From NCBI GenBank assembly GCA_964006375.1, contig OZ023269.1, positions 129,510,809-129,574,808 on the forward strand: a DNA stretch of 64,000 nucleotides, in the 5' to 3' direction. Source of the stretch: Tillus elongatus (taxonomy: Eukaryota; Arthropoda; Insecta; Coleoptera; Cleridae). The notes under the pieces were generated by a model that made no database searches, had not been told where the DNA came from, and saw only the letters and a program-made list of their open reading frames with translations. The translations under genes and the position numbers were made by a program. Positions 1-12,123 of this stretch are shown here, one piece after another; position 1 is the first letter of the stretch; each line of letters opens with the position of its first letter.

Positions 1-2
1 GA

Positions 3-1766
3 TGTAAAACGTCATTAGGCTGTTTGAATAGCCTACCCACTTCAGATGTCAACCCAACTTACAATGGTTTCAGGAATAGGGCCGGTTCTCTATATTTAGC
101 GATGCGTTAGAGGTATCAAAAAAAATTACTTCAAAAAGTTATTTAGAATTCAATTTTAACTACAGATACCGAGCTCCAAGTGAAAATTCGGTTTTTCATC
201 TTTTTGTAAATTCTTAGACAGTCCAAATTTTTCATTAGATTTTAACAGATAGATTGCTATGGAAACAACAAACATCGTCAATATCACAAGAAAATAAGTG
301 ATTTATTCAACTCAACTTAAACATAACTCTAACAAAAGTACAATTAAATTGAATATAAAATTATTAAATGTAGTCTGCTTCAACTAGTCGACCTTCAAGT
401 CTGATGCATTTTTTGATCCTTTTACGATTATTGCTGGCAACTTTTCTTGGTTCTGCATATATATATATATATTTCACGGCAAGTCTGCCTTCTTTTATAG
501 CGACTTTGGGGCCTTTCTTTGTACACCTTATTCTTAACAGAACCCCAGAAATAGAAGTCTAGTGACGTAATGTCAGGAGACCGAAAAAGCCACTGTTCAA
601 AAGGACTATTCCTGCCAATCCATCTTGATGGAAAATGTAGATTTAGCCAATTTCTGACCAATTGTGAGTTGTGAATGGATGCACCATTTAATTGAAAACA
701 CATATCTTGTTGCACGTTGATAGGCAAACCTTCGATACAGTCCCATAATTCATTATTAAAAAAATGAAGCAATCGATCTGCGTTCAAGGTGTTGTCAAAA
801 CAAAGGACCAATTATTCTATCCCCTAAAATTCCACACCGCGTATAAACTTTTTATGAATACTGGGCTTTACAATTGATAACCTAGTGGGGGTTTTCAGCA
901 GACTAATATCTGGAATTTTGGGTAGATACTATTCCATAAGTAGTGAATGTTGCCTCGTCTGTAAATAAAATTTAACTTACAAAATTTCTATCATTCAGAA
1001 AGTTACCTTCGGCCCAAAGGCAATAATCTAATCGTTTCAGCTCATCACCTTCTCTCAACGAGTGCAGAAACTTTGGCTTGAAAGGCTTTATTTTATGATG
1101 CACAAGGCATCTTTTGATTTTGTCTCTACTTACATCCAATGCAACAGCCCTTTGACGTAAACTCATCTGGGGATTGGCTTGAGTTGAAGCCAAGATTATG
1201 CTATCATCACTAATTCTTCGATTTCTAACAGCCGAGATATTATTCACCACACTTTCTGTTTGAAAAAATCATGCATTCAGCGCTGCTGCAGTTTCGCACC
1301 TAATTGGATTTCTCTGGGGATGCCTCCGATTGAACTAATCAGCAACTTCTCTTCTATTTCGAACACCATCACCAAATAATCTTATTAATTCAATTTTTTC
1401 TCTTACACTGAGATGTTCAACAGGCATTTTGCTGGCAGACTCACAGTTAATGTCAATTTGACATTTATCGCAATATTTTACAAGGTGCTAATTAGTTTCC
1501 ATGGCAACGTACCTGTTAAAATCTGATGGAAAATTTAGACTGCCTAAAAATGTACAAAAAAAGTAAAAACCCGAATTTTGACTGGAAACTCGGTATCTGC
1601 CGTTATAATTAAATTCTGAATGACTTTTTAGAGTATTTTTTTTAATATCTCTAACGCATCGCGAAATATAGAGAACCGGCCCTATTCCTAAAATCATAGT
1701 AGGCTGGGTTGACATCTGACCTTTGAAGTGGGTAGGCTATTCAAACAGCCTAATGATGTTTTACAT
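3..1766 (-). mobile_element. Mariner-like DNA transposon with long terminal inverted repeats
   Basis: The first ~270 bases and the reverse complement of ~1494-1766 are the same sequence with scattered changes. Both ends start ATGTAAAAC, followed by TCATTAGGCTGTTTGAATAG. Between the arms lies a decayed transposase on the minus strand. Inverted repeats this long are unusual for the Tc1/mariner superfamily, whose repeats are commonly near 30 bases, but long-arm versions exist. The left end coincides with the window edge, so its flanking duplication cannot be read. Confidence 0.8.
434..1427 (-). pseudogene. Mariner-like transposase, decayed (N-terminal HTH plus DDE/D region)
   Basis: Translation from the ATG at 1427 starts MPVEHLSVREKIELIRLFGD, an N-terminal helix-turn-helix region common in insect mariner relatives (DUF4817 type). 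In-frame stops follow near 1355 and 1270. A second open piece (972-1250) contains SLRQRAVALDVSRDKIKRCL, a second HTH. A third (428-811) carries FQLNGASIHNS and WIGRNSPFEQW, then RSPDITSLDFYFWG. These correspond to the second acidic block (usually QDGAPAH; here the D is N) and the third acidic block (PDLTPLDFFLWG). The lost catalytic D plus several stops make it inactive. Family call is confident; clade is not. Confidence 0.8.
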
Positions 1767-1839
1767 ATGTACAAAAATTGAGATCGCTATCTCTAAAAAT
1801 AAAGAAAATACAGGCGTGTCTTCATCTTAAGTGTGTCAC

Positions 1840-1841
<2 letters not shown>

Positions 1842-1911
<70 letters not shown>

Positions 1912-2040
1912 CTTTGAAACTGACCCTGGATATGGGTTCTAGGGGGGCCTAGTACACGCTCATTTTAAGAATTTTTTTTTCAAAAATCAAAAGTCAGGAT
2001 CTCCCCAATAGTGAATTTTTTCTAAGAAAATTCACTAATA
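1842..2040 (+). repeat. (TA)n-bearing repeat, right module
   Basis: About 68 bases of (TA)n are followed by GAAACTGACCCTGGATATGG, then TTCTAGGGGGGCCTAGT and a short palindrome built on TTCACTAA. The same module occurs at about a dozen places in the window, mainly 52-62 kb. It marks one dispersed repeat family. Confidence 0.75.
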
Positions 2041-2344
2041 TGTACTAGTAATACACAACCAATTTTAAATGTTTATATAAAGGAAGTGCTTCAGGAAGTC
2101 CCTGGAGATGTTCTTATCAAAACTGGTATGATAACTGTAATATAATGAGGTGATCTTTCAAACGTTAATATTTGTTTAAACAACAGAAATCATGATTCAA
2201 CAACCAAAATTACTTTTAATGATTTTAATTATGTAGTCTTTTGTCTTTAGGAAATTTATTATAATACTGTTTAATTAGTGTACACACTAATAACTACACA
2301 TCTTTATCATACTCTATTATTGAATTTAATGGGGAAATTAATGC

Positions 2345-2555
2345 AGCCGCAGTAGTCCAATGGCAAGAACGTGCTCACGCCTCTGGGTTAGAATAACAAA
2401 CAAAAAAAGTCTAATTATTTCTCATTACATACTGCAAATTAACATCAACCACGGTTGTGGCATTGTGTTTGAGCAGGTTGAATACTGCAAGTTTCGCCCT
2501 TCAAAGGGCATTAAGTAGTTGGTACTGTGTACCATGTGATCTTAGACACATAATA
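2345..2555 (+). mobile_element. tRNA-derived SINE copy 1
   Basis: The body (ATACTGCAAATTAACATCAA, GTTTGAGCAGGTTGAAT, CGCCCTTCAAAGGGC) matches the reverse complement of the SINE at 49735-50082. The head near 2350-2395 is a degraded tRNA-like segment (CCAATGGCAAGAAC). It abuts the 3' end of a Jockey-like LINE at about 2556. Confidence 0.65.
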
Positions 2556-2556
2556 T

Positions 2557-3938
2557 TGCAACAACACACCATGAGGGCTTTAAGCCTAAATACTATTGTA
2601 CCGTGGGTGTCGACAAGGAGGAAAGAGGCAACTTGTTAATTCTGGACTTGAAGGTTTGGAGGTTCGGAGGAGAAGGAAAAACATGTGCCAGCAAGGAATT
2701 CCACAATTTGGAAGTCATCGGGACAAAAGAGCGGGCATAACAAGATGTTCTATGTCTGGTGACCTGGACAGTAAAAGGGTGCATTCGCTCTGTTCCCCTG
2801 GTAGATCTGTTGCGGGCAGCAGGTGGAGGAACTATGGAAGAAAGCTCCTCGGAGCTGTGCCCGTGCATATATCTATAAAAGAGAGAGAGAGGTCACCAAC
2901 GGCACATCGGTGGGCAAGGGATGGCAGCCTTTGGGTGAGGGTAGGGTCACAGATAGACGTATAGCTCCCTTCTGAACGGAGTCCAAGATAGTGAGTGTAG
3001 AAGCAGCAGCGGCACCCCAGATGTGGGAGCAGTATTCGAGGTTTGGCCTTATTTGTGAAGTATATAAGGTATAGAGATTAGCTGGTGAAAAGTATTTGCG
3101 AGCCCGGAAGAGGCAACCTAATTTCTTAGCAGCCGCTTCTGCAATTGATGTGACATGTTGGTGCCAATTGAGATTTCGATCCACAGAAATGCCAACAAGT
3201 AAAAATGACTACTTTGAATAACTTGGTTGTTCATTGTGATGGGTCTAAGACTGGTCTCTTATGAGACAGAAAGCAAGACTGAGATTTGGGGGAGTTGAAT
3301 TGAACATAATTTCTACTTCCCCAGTCTAATATTTTTTGGAGATCCACAGAGATAGAACTCTCCATGAGTCGGTGATCCTCATCTAATTGGGCTAAAGAGA
3401 CAGGCTTAGAATATTGTATATTTGAGTGGAGGGTGCTGTCGTTCGCGTAACTGTGAACTGAGTTGGATGTGCTAGAGAGGAGGTCATTGATGTGGAGATG
3501 AAACAAAGTAGGGGCTGAAGCTGAACATTGAGGGATTCCTGCATTAATTGGATACAGTTTAGGGGAATGGCCATCCACGACAACAGAAATGCTCCGGTTG
3601 GAGAGGAAATTTGCTGTTCAGGTACAGACTTTTGGTGGTGCTGGAAGTTTATTAAGCAGCGTTGCATGCCAGACCTGGTCAAATGCTTTGGATATGCCTA
3701 GAGCGACAATCTGGGATTCACCGTGTAGTTTCATAGACTTGTTTCAATAATGGGTGACAAAGGAAAGGAGGTCGGCAGTTGATCTGCGCTGACAGAATCC
3801 CTACTGCCTGTCGTGGATTAGACTGTTTTTTAAGAAATTTTAGTAATTCGGTGTTTATATACTTTTCCATCACTTTAGAGACGACTGAAAGGAGATACAT
3901 GGGCCTGTAGTTGCTAGGAAGCGCTTTGGATCGTTTCT
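2557..3938 (-). mobile_element. Jockey-like LINE copy 1, 5'-truncated, broken RT
   Basis: Minus-strand reading gives the C-terminal part of a LINE reverse transcriptase. Fragments in shifting frames include the palm region with YANDS in place of YADDS, the thumb region (NLEYCSHIWGAAAAS), and the C-terminal motif SKLWNSLLAHVFPSPPNLQT. At least four frames are needed, so it cannot be functional. The 3' end is the motif also seen at the ends of the copies near 25030, 27440 and 34805 (AACACACCA on the plus strand). Similarity to those copies stops at ~3938, which marks the 5' truncation. Confidence 0.85.
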
Positions 3939-4290
3939 TGCTTCATCAAAGATTCCTACTCGCCTCATAGAAAAAAAGGGGTGTGGCAAAATTTCCAGGA
4001 TAGTGAAGTGAACTGCTTCATGGCGTTCAAAGAATTAACTCTAACAATAAGATAACATTTTCTAGAAGACAGTATTAAGTGTAAACATCTGATTTTAAGA
4101 ACTTATATTTCATTAGAATCAAGTACGCATTGTCACTAGTTATCAATTGTTTTTAACGACACTTAAAACAATCACGAAATACATGCCTATTATAAAAATT
4201 AGCCCATATTAGTTATTTGAACGAGAGCTGGACCACAATATCTGTCAAATTAACTGTTTCAAATTTAAATGGCAACTAAATCTAAGATTT

Positions 4291-4346
4291 GGCAGTGCTA
4301 TTGGGGCGGCAAAGCCACGGACGAGCCCTGAGTGAGAAAAAAAAAT
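4291..4346 (+). mobile_element. LINE 3'-tail-only insertion (~55 bp)
   Basis: This is only the GC-rich 3' end and poly(A) of the RNase-H LINE seen complete at 41032-46266 (GGGGCGGCAAAGCCACGGAC, then A-run). It is flanked by a perfect 12-bp duplication AATCTAAGATTT (4279-4290 and 4347-4358). It lies in the EHD intron, ~20-90 bases past the splice donor. Confidence 0.85.
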
Positions 4347-4380
4347 AATCTAAGATTTAAAAAATATAGTAGGTACTCAC

Positions 4381-5779
4381 CCATTCCGGAAACTTTTCCT
4401 CCAACAGGGTTGAGCTTCTCGAACATGTCATCATATTTTGCTTTCTCTCGGTTGACAATCCAGTCATGTTCTCCTGCCCCAGCATCAATTCCTTCACCCC
4501 TTTTATAGCCAAAGGGTGAAATAGTGTCTTCAACATTGACGAAAGCTCCCCCTTTCACATTATTTGTCTGTTCAGAATTATTTACCTCTTCCAAAGGTAT
4601 CTTCTCCATCAAAACAGATATATCAGATGCTAACATCCTATCTACAATTTCTAATAGCTTCGGCTTAAGTGGATGGAATTTGGTAAAGTCTTGATTCATT
4701 AGATTTTCCTGCATTTTCTTAATATCAGGAAAATCTCCTGGTGAAATCTGGTGTTCTTTTTGTAATCTATCATAAATTTGTCCTAGATGTTTAATCAGCT
4801 CCTTTTTTTTTGAATCTTTACCAAACACTGAAGGCATTTCTTTGCGTAATTCGGCAATAATGTAAGCATGAACTTTAGCCAGTCTTGCACGTTTAATTAA
4901 GTCATTTAACTTCCTCAAAGCAGCATTCCTTGGAAGTGACTGTAAGTCTTTGAATAAATCTTGTTCTTCATCCTCGAAAAGTCTTCGGTTAACATCATAT
5001 CTAAGTGGTTGGTCCCAGAAAGAACCAATGTATACTCTAGCTACTTCAGGGGTTTGTAATACTTTTCCCAGAGACCACATTAAAGCACCGTAAACTCTCA
5101 TAAGTTGTTGATGATCAATCATATCAGCCTTATTTAAAACAATTCGAATTTTGTCATCATGCCCACGTAATGCTTCTATCGAACGACGGAATTCATCTGA
5201 AATATCCAGTTTATGGGCATCAAATAAGAGGATAATTCTGTCAACTCTCTCCGCATACCATTCTAAGACTCCAGTAAAATCGTAACCTCTGTCAACTCTT
5301 TGTTTTTCTCCAGATAAGATACCTGGTGTGTCGATGATGGAAATGTTTTGTAGAACGGGTGAGTTAACCAAGGAACATTGCAAACGGTTCAGAAAAGCAT
5401 TGCCAAATTTAGATAGGGGCCTAAACTGTCTCTTAGGGTCAACAACTAAAGCATTACCTGGGATAATACCTTCTTTTTCATCGTACATTACAGCAATGAA
5501 GCGATCTGTTGTGGGTTCAGGTCCAATCCGAATTCCAGGGAAGTCTCGTTCCAACAAGTACTTAATAAAAGTGGTTTTACCTGTCGAATACTGACCAACT
5601 AATAGTATCATTGGTTTCGCATCAAAATCTGAATCTTCCAGCTGCGGAGAATGAAAGTCGTGGAAATTGTAGTGCTGCTCCAGGGGCAGAAGTTTGTGTT
5701 TGTAGATGTCTTTGAGCCCTTCGACCACATTTTGATACACTTCCTCCTTAGTGTTGCCTTTAGTTAACCAACTAAACAT
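4381..5779 (-). CDS. EHD1: EHD/Past1-type dynamin-like ATPase, first coding exon (466 aa)
   Basis: EHD proteins are membrane-remodelling ATPases of the endocytic recycling compartment. The start MFSWLTKG at 5779 matches the canonical EHD N-terminus; the longer open frame upstream begins only with TTG. The P-loop GQYSTGKT is at residues 62-69, switch region PTTDRF about 89-94, DTPG 150-153 and NKAD 216-219. The helical region follows, then the linker SPFGYKRGEG (421-430). The EH domain begins near residue 440 and breaks off in NPVGGKVSGM. The exon ends at 4381 with donor GTGAGT (4380-4375). Roughly 70 residues, the rest of the C-terminal EH domain, must come from a downstream exon; I found none between 1 and 4380, so it should lie left of the window. 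No internal stop or lost catalytic residue is seen. Confidence 0.97.
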
Positions 5780-7200
5780 TTTGACACTGTTTTCACTTAA
5801 CAATTAACTAATAAACCTACTAAATTCTAAACGAACAAGGTGTAAACGGGCGGAATGCAAAATGACATTTCTTATTTCTTTAGAATGAGTGATTAGAATG
5901 ACTTTTAGGGGGGAGGTAACACGTTCGTTTTCCACGTTGCCAATTGTTACATGCATTAATTTACTCGACGAACCGAATCGAGAGCGTACGATTCGGTGAG
6001 CACCAGCGTTGCCATATGCTTTAAATTTCTCTCCACACCTAAATATTTAGTTAGTTTCTTAATTTATGACAGTTTCTATTTATTAAAACTAAAGTGACAT
6101 AATTGCAGTGCATAAATATATCCAACAAAACTTTGCTAAATTAATAATAACATACAACACCTCAAATTAAAATACTTTAAAAATTATCTGACATTATAAC
6201 ATAATATGCAACACTAAATTACTGGTATCTAGTTAGAAACTAATTAAAGAACAGAATTTTAAATTAAAATTTGGCAACGTGTGATCTACATTTTTTCAAG
6301 ATCCCTAGATTCGTATATTACTAACAAACATTATTTTGCATTTTGCATTATTTTTTAACGAGAAGATTGCCTTATTAATGTACTTCATTTGCATAGGTAT
6401 TATTAAGCCTAAACCTAAAGTGTTAAAACTACTATTAGATTGCTTATTTGTGCGGTTTTGTAACAATAATAATCTTACTTTAAAAATCAATTCCTATTAG
6501 GTAATAGGTACATTTGTTTAACTTTTTTAGGCACAATAATGATTTGAATAATTATTATTCCTCAGCTTAGTAATATTGAATAATCTACATATTTGCATAC
6601 ATCCTTGAACAAGTATATAAAAATAGTTCTGACAAAAGTCTGACAGCCAGTGTGTTACGGTAGATAATTTTCATAATTTTGCTTGTTTAATTATTTAGAA
6701 CTTAGAAATTTATATTAACGTAGAAATATTTGCTACACGTCTTATTGATAACTAAAGATTAATTATGTGTATAAGATTATTTTCTTACATTTATCGTTGT
6801 TAAATAAAAAATTGAGTATAAAATACATCTACTGCATGTAGCTACTACATTTCTAAAATTATTTGCTAATAGCTGCAAGTTTCTTATTAAAAATGACCCA
6901 TCTTATATTGACTACTTTTTCTTATTTTCGTGAATACTCTGTCATCAGTGCCTAATAATTTAATTGAAATAATCTTCCAATAAATAGCATTGAAAATGGT
7001 TTTGAACCGACGTATCAGTGCTATAATTTTTAAATTGTAGATACCGAACTACGGAACCTATACCTACGTACTGATTTATGCTCTTAACTGAAAATTTAAT
7101 ACTTGTATGTTCTATGTTCTATCTGATTTTTTATAACTGGCTGTTTTAATTTTACAGCTATGTTCTTAGAAAATAAAACTTAACGTACCCGCACAAGAAA
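5780..7200. other. EHD upstream region, AT-rich, no gene seen
   Basis: This 1.4 kb runs from the EHD start codon to the next repeat. It should contain the promoter and 5' UTR of EHD. No coding match is visible; the short open frame at 6305-6490 has no recognisable content. A perfect inverted repeat lies about 195 bases upstream of the ATG (separate entry). Confidence 0.5.
5972..5997. promoter_or_regulatory. 9-bp perfect inverted repeat upstream of EHD
   Basis: ACCGAATCG and CGATTCGGT are separated by 8 bases, inside a locally GC-richer patch. The position upstream of the EHD start suits a dimeric transcription-factor site, but that role is only a guess. Confidence 0.3.
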
Positions 7201-7202
7201 AA

Positions 7203-7930
<728 letters not shown>

Positions 7931-8042
7931 TCAATTCAGAACCAAATTTATCAATTACTTACAGTTGAATCAACGACCTGTGAGTAGGGGTATTGTTTGC
8001 ACATTTCCGGCTATTTGCACGCTGTTTTCCCACAATTTTCAA

Positions 8043-8122
<80 letters not shown>
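8043..8122. repeat. (TA)n microsatellite
   Basis: About 40 uninterrupted TA units. The open frame running through it (IYIYIY) is a by-product of the repeat. Confidence 0.9.
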
Positions 8123-8125
<3 letters not shown>

Positions 8126-8241
8126 CTTATGCGAAACACCCTGTGTACATTTTTTTAAATGATACAGAAATTAAGGAAATGGAAAACTATGAAATATTTG
8201 ATTTATCTTCAAAACTTACTAATTTCCCTCCATTTAACTGC

Positions 8242-8244
<3 letters not shown>

Positions 8245-8309
<65 letters not shown>
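8245..8309. repeat. (TA)n microsatellite
   Basis: About 30 TA units, 120 bases after the previous array. The flanks do not match the dispersed (TA)n repeat family. Confidence 0.9.
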
Positions 8310-8579
8310 TCACCCTTGTGTAGGTTACCATCATCCCGGTGGCTACACACACCTGCAAACTCACGTTCAGATACTTAATAAGTCAACAATTCGAGTATTG
8401 CACATTTATCAGATCAAGTATGTACTTATAACAAATGCAAAGAAATGCTTGTGAATTAAATATTAATATAACAATTAAAACTTCAATAGCATAAAAAAAA
8501 ATTAAGAGAGTTCTTGGGGTTGCCAGAAAACTTAAGAGGCAAATACAAAGTTTTTGAGATGAATATTCGAGGTTACCCC

Positions 8580-9392
8580 ACTGAGGTAACTTGAAATTTG
8601 GCTAGACTATTGATCCTACACGCTTTCAGTGTGGCGTTAAACGAATTGCGTTTCATAATAGTACTTATACCTTTATAGAATACAACTAGATTGGGCAGAA
8701 AATGCGACAAAATCACACTCACTTGCACTTACAAAAAACTACAACTGAATGCCATCGATCAGATCTTTTGAACTGTTCCTTGTATGGTTGCTTTCTGCTC
8801 TGCTCACACGGACTTGATATTGATTTCTAAATCTATTTCCATATCACGATACCCGATGTTTGTCACCAACAGCTTGGATACCCTGGTTGCGATAGCATAC
8901 TTTGGCAAAGTGATTGCGTATCTGATAAATTGCAAATTGTCTTCTTACCATATGTTGTGGTCCACATTTTCGGCACTTTATAGTGATATTTCTCATAGCA
9001 TTAACTTCTTCCACAGGAGTAAAAAGCCCGATGTTGATAGACAATTCTATAGGCTAGCAGGTTGCTTCTTATGTTCCGTTACAAAAGAGTAAATGATCTG
9101 GTTTTCTTTTTGATAGATAGTTATAAAATTTTAACGTTTCCATAATAATACTTGTCTTTGGCTTCATCAAAACAACTGAGAACATCTTCCAGCTTATTTG
9201 TCTTATCTACTGGAAAAGTATTAAAGTCACCTAACCCCGTTTCACTTATAATATGTAAAGGTAGGGCTATTTCATATCATCATTTGAATTGTGTTTTCGT
9301 GAAGCTTTTAGAAATATGTTAAACTTTTGTCTTCATTTAGGCCCAAGTTCCAGTCCATCCACATCAAAGGGTGGTGGTGGTTTATATGGCAT
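8580..9392 (-). pseudogene. Gypsy-like LTR retrotransposon gag remnant
   Basis: The minus strand from the ATG at 9392 reads MPYKPPPPFDVDG, then, after a stop, FNIFLKASRKHNSNDD. This resembles the N-terminus of insect Gypsy-type Gag. After further stops and frame changes comes a zinc-knuckle region, KCRKCGPQH and NHFAKVC (8844-9044), in which the middle cysteines have been lost. Reading on toward 8580 gives only weak resemblance to the start of pol. No LTRs were found. The combination of start region and knuckle in the right order supports the call; exact ends are unknown. Confidence 0.55.
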
Positions 9393-9399
9393 AATTTAC

Positions 9400-10560
9400 T
9401 ATTATTATTGAACGACAACTTTTTTTAACTATATATTATACAATGTATGTGTACATAATTCGTAAGATGTTCCAGTCTCAAGCAAAATTGGCGAACCCTT
9501 CGTTGGTGTCAACTACAAGAGTTGATGTAAAACTTGTTTCTTTACTGGGTGCGTTTTAGTTCTTGATAATCTGAGACCATGTTTTAGTTGCTTCTGTTCT
9601 CTGTTTGCAATTATACACTGTTCTCCGTGTTCACGTCACCTTATTATTTTTAATTAATTATGTTACAATATAACCTCATACAACATTGACCTCACACCAC
9701 TCATCGCCTATCGACCATATTCCTTTATTCCACTGGGAAGGACAAATGACATGCGCTCTATGCCTAAAGAAGGGAGGTGCCCAAATATACAATTTTCGGA
9801 TGTGTTTAACATAGAACGGGTAACAGAATCAGACATGCAAAATAGTTACTATTATAATTCTCACCACTATCTATCATCAGGTATCTTTTTCATTAAATTT
9901 TCAAGTTATATAATATTATAAGGACATCTCAAGTACATTCTGGGCGAATATTCGGTATAATGATCTATTTAAATAGTCTCAGAATCACATTGTGAGAACA
10001 TTCTGAGAATATCTTGTGCTCTATGGGTAAAAAAATAACGCCACCTGCCTTCAAACATAAGTATTGTATTATTGATGGACCCTCGTAGTAATAGTAGAAC
10101 GGTACTTTTTTAAAATCGACTAAGTATTTATATCTGAACTGTTTACTAGTGTTTACAGTATACGGTTTTAAGGAACTACATACAACACGTAACTCACGCA
10201 AACATGCAAACAGTAAAATCGTTTTCATTCTTTTTTTTTACCAAGTCACTTCTCTATTGTTTACAGATGAAAGGTGGTTTCTCAAGGAAACGATGGTACT
10301 GTCTATCATGCAGCTACTACAAGAACAATGACCTATTTTAGGATTAACCTATAATTTGACACCAGAAAAAACAATACGCTGAGTACCTATTTCAATAGAC
10401 AAGTTATTGAAAGAAAAAACAGAATCACCCAAAAAAAAAAACACAAAATAATTACGTATAACTCTCTATTATTATTTTTTGTGGATAATTCTGCTTTTTG
10501 TTTCAGTTTCCAACCACAGTGTTCAACCTCGGTACACAAGTTATTGCTTAAACTATTTTG
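9400..10560. other. AT-rich intergenic DNA, nothing recognised
   Basis: Short open frames at 9965-10228 and 10149-10331 show no family resemblance, and no repeat of the window matches here. Confidence 0.5.
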
Positions 10561-10570
10561 TGGTCCTCCC

Positions 10571-10713
10571 TTATTGGTTTTGGTGAATTTTTAGAACAAA
10601 TTCACTAATAAGGAGATCCCGACTTTTGAATTTTGAAAACATTTCTTCAAATGAGCGCGAACTAGGCCCCATAGATAACCCATATCCAGGGTTAGTTTCA
10701 ATTTTTATATCTT

Positions 10714-10796
<83 letters not shown>

Positions 10797-11080
10797 GTGT
10801 GTGTATCACACCAATTATAACTCAAAAAATAATAGGCCGATTTTGATCAAATTTTCTGAGTACCTTTCTTTTGTAAGTGGCTTGGGTAAGTTCGTTAGCC
10901 AGGGAAATTGGCGCAGTTTTTTCGGAAAATTTTGTGTTCTCTTTCCGAAAAAAATTATATCTCCGGAAATAACAAAGTAAGGCCAACCAAATTTGGTACG
11001 CCTGTTTGCATTATAAAGAGTGAACCAAAATTTAGGTCTGTAAGTTTAAAGACAAAAAGCTATGGGCATTAAAAATTAAT
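10571..11080 (-). repeat. (TA)n-bearing repeat, inverted orientation
   Basis: On the plus strand the order is reversed relative to 7203-7930. The TTCACTAA palindrome comes first, then GCGCGAACTAGGCCCC, (TA)n (10716-10792), then ATAACTCAAAAAATAATAGG, TTCGTTAGCCAGGG and TTATATCTCCGGAAATAAC. It ends in a paragraph containing GGTCTGTAAGTTTAAAGACA that is shared with the long form at 53517-54880. Confidence 0.75.
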
Positions 11081-11086
11081 ATAATC

Positions 11087-12010
11087 TAAATTTCTCCAGT
11101 TACAACCAAATTTTTTTTTGACTTTCAACTTGGAGATCTAAATTTCTCCAGCGACAACCAAATTTTTTTGCTTTTAACTTTGAGATCTAAATTTCTACCG
11201 CAACAACCAACTTTTTTGTTGCTTGTAACGTGGGGATCTAAATTTCTACAGCGACAACCAAATTTTCTTTGCTTTTAACTTGGAGATCAAAATTTCTTCG
11301 CAACAACCAACTTTTTTTGCTTGTAACGTGGGGATCTAGATTTCTCCAGCGACAACCAAACTGTTTTTGGCTTTCAACTTGGAGATCTAAGTTTCTCCAG
11401 CGACAATCAAATTATTTTTGGCTTTCAACTTGGAGATCTAAATTTCTCCAGCGACAACCAAATTATTTTTGGCTTTCAACTTAGAGATCTAAATTTCTCC
11501 AGCGACAACCAAATTATTTTTGGCTTTCAACTTCGAGATCTAAATTTCTCCAGTGACAGCCAATTTTTTTTTGGCTTTCAACTTGGAGATCTAAATTTCT
11601 CCAGCGACAACCAAATTGTTTTTGACTTTCAACTTAGAGATCTAAATTTCTCCAGCGACAACCAAATTTTTTTGCTTTTAACTTGGAGATTTAAATTTAT
11701 CCTGCAACAACCAACTTTTTTTTGCTTGTAACGTGGGGATCAAGATTTCTCCAGCGACAACCAATTTTTTTTTGGCTTTCAACTTGGAGATCTAAATTTC
11801 TCCAGCAACAACCAAATTTGCTTGCTTTTAACTTGGAGATCTAAATTTCTCCAGCGACAACCAAATTTTTTTGGCTTTCAACTTGGAGATCCAAATTTTC
11901 TTTGCTTTTAACTTGAAGATCTAAATTTCTACAGCGACAACCAAATTTTTTTTGGCTTTCAACTGGGGGATCTAAAGTTCTTCTGCAACAGTCAGAATTT
12001 TATTTGTTTT
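11087..12010. repeat. Minisatellite, ~51-bp unit, about 18-19 copies
   Basis: The unit contains CTAAATTTCTCCAGCGACAA, then CCAAATTATTTTTGGCTTTC and AACTTGGAGAT. Period is 51 in the best-kept copies (11390-11640) and 48-52 elsewhere, because the T-run varies. Units at both ends are more diverged than those in the middle. Because 51 is divisible by three, one frame stays open over four units (11269-11484) with a 17-residue period. That is a property of the period rather than evidence of a protein. Confidence 0.9.
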
Positions 12011-12123
12011 TAACTTCCAAAGTCGCAATCTTATCAAGAGCTTGTGTTTGTATCAAATACATTTGTTATAAAGAGACACAGAGAAAGAACGGGACACGAA
12101 TCAACATTTATTCTCACATTTTT

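Noticed and set aside
4298..4380. C-terminal extension of the EHD frame ending in SSVALPPQ
   Set aside because: This is read-through of the splice donor GTGAGT into intron and a LINE-tail insertion; EHD proteins continue with the rest of the EH domain instead.
5780..5803. Eight extra N-terminal codons of EHD (LSENSVK)
   Set aside because: They start with TTG, not ATG. MFSWL at 5779 matches the family start.
7993..8454. Open frame of 153 codons through (TA)n
   Set aside because: IYIYIY coding is a by-product of the microsatellite; the same applies to frames at 10571, 10626, 13931, 51890, 53601, 57302 and 59890.
8784..9092. 102-codon plus-strand frame
   Set aside because: The opposite strand carries the Gag-like zinc-knuckle motif, which is the recognisable signal.
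11087..12010. CRISPR array
   Set aside because: Units are adjoining and similar along their full length, with no unique spacers: a minisatellite in an animal genome.
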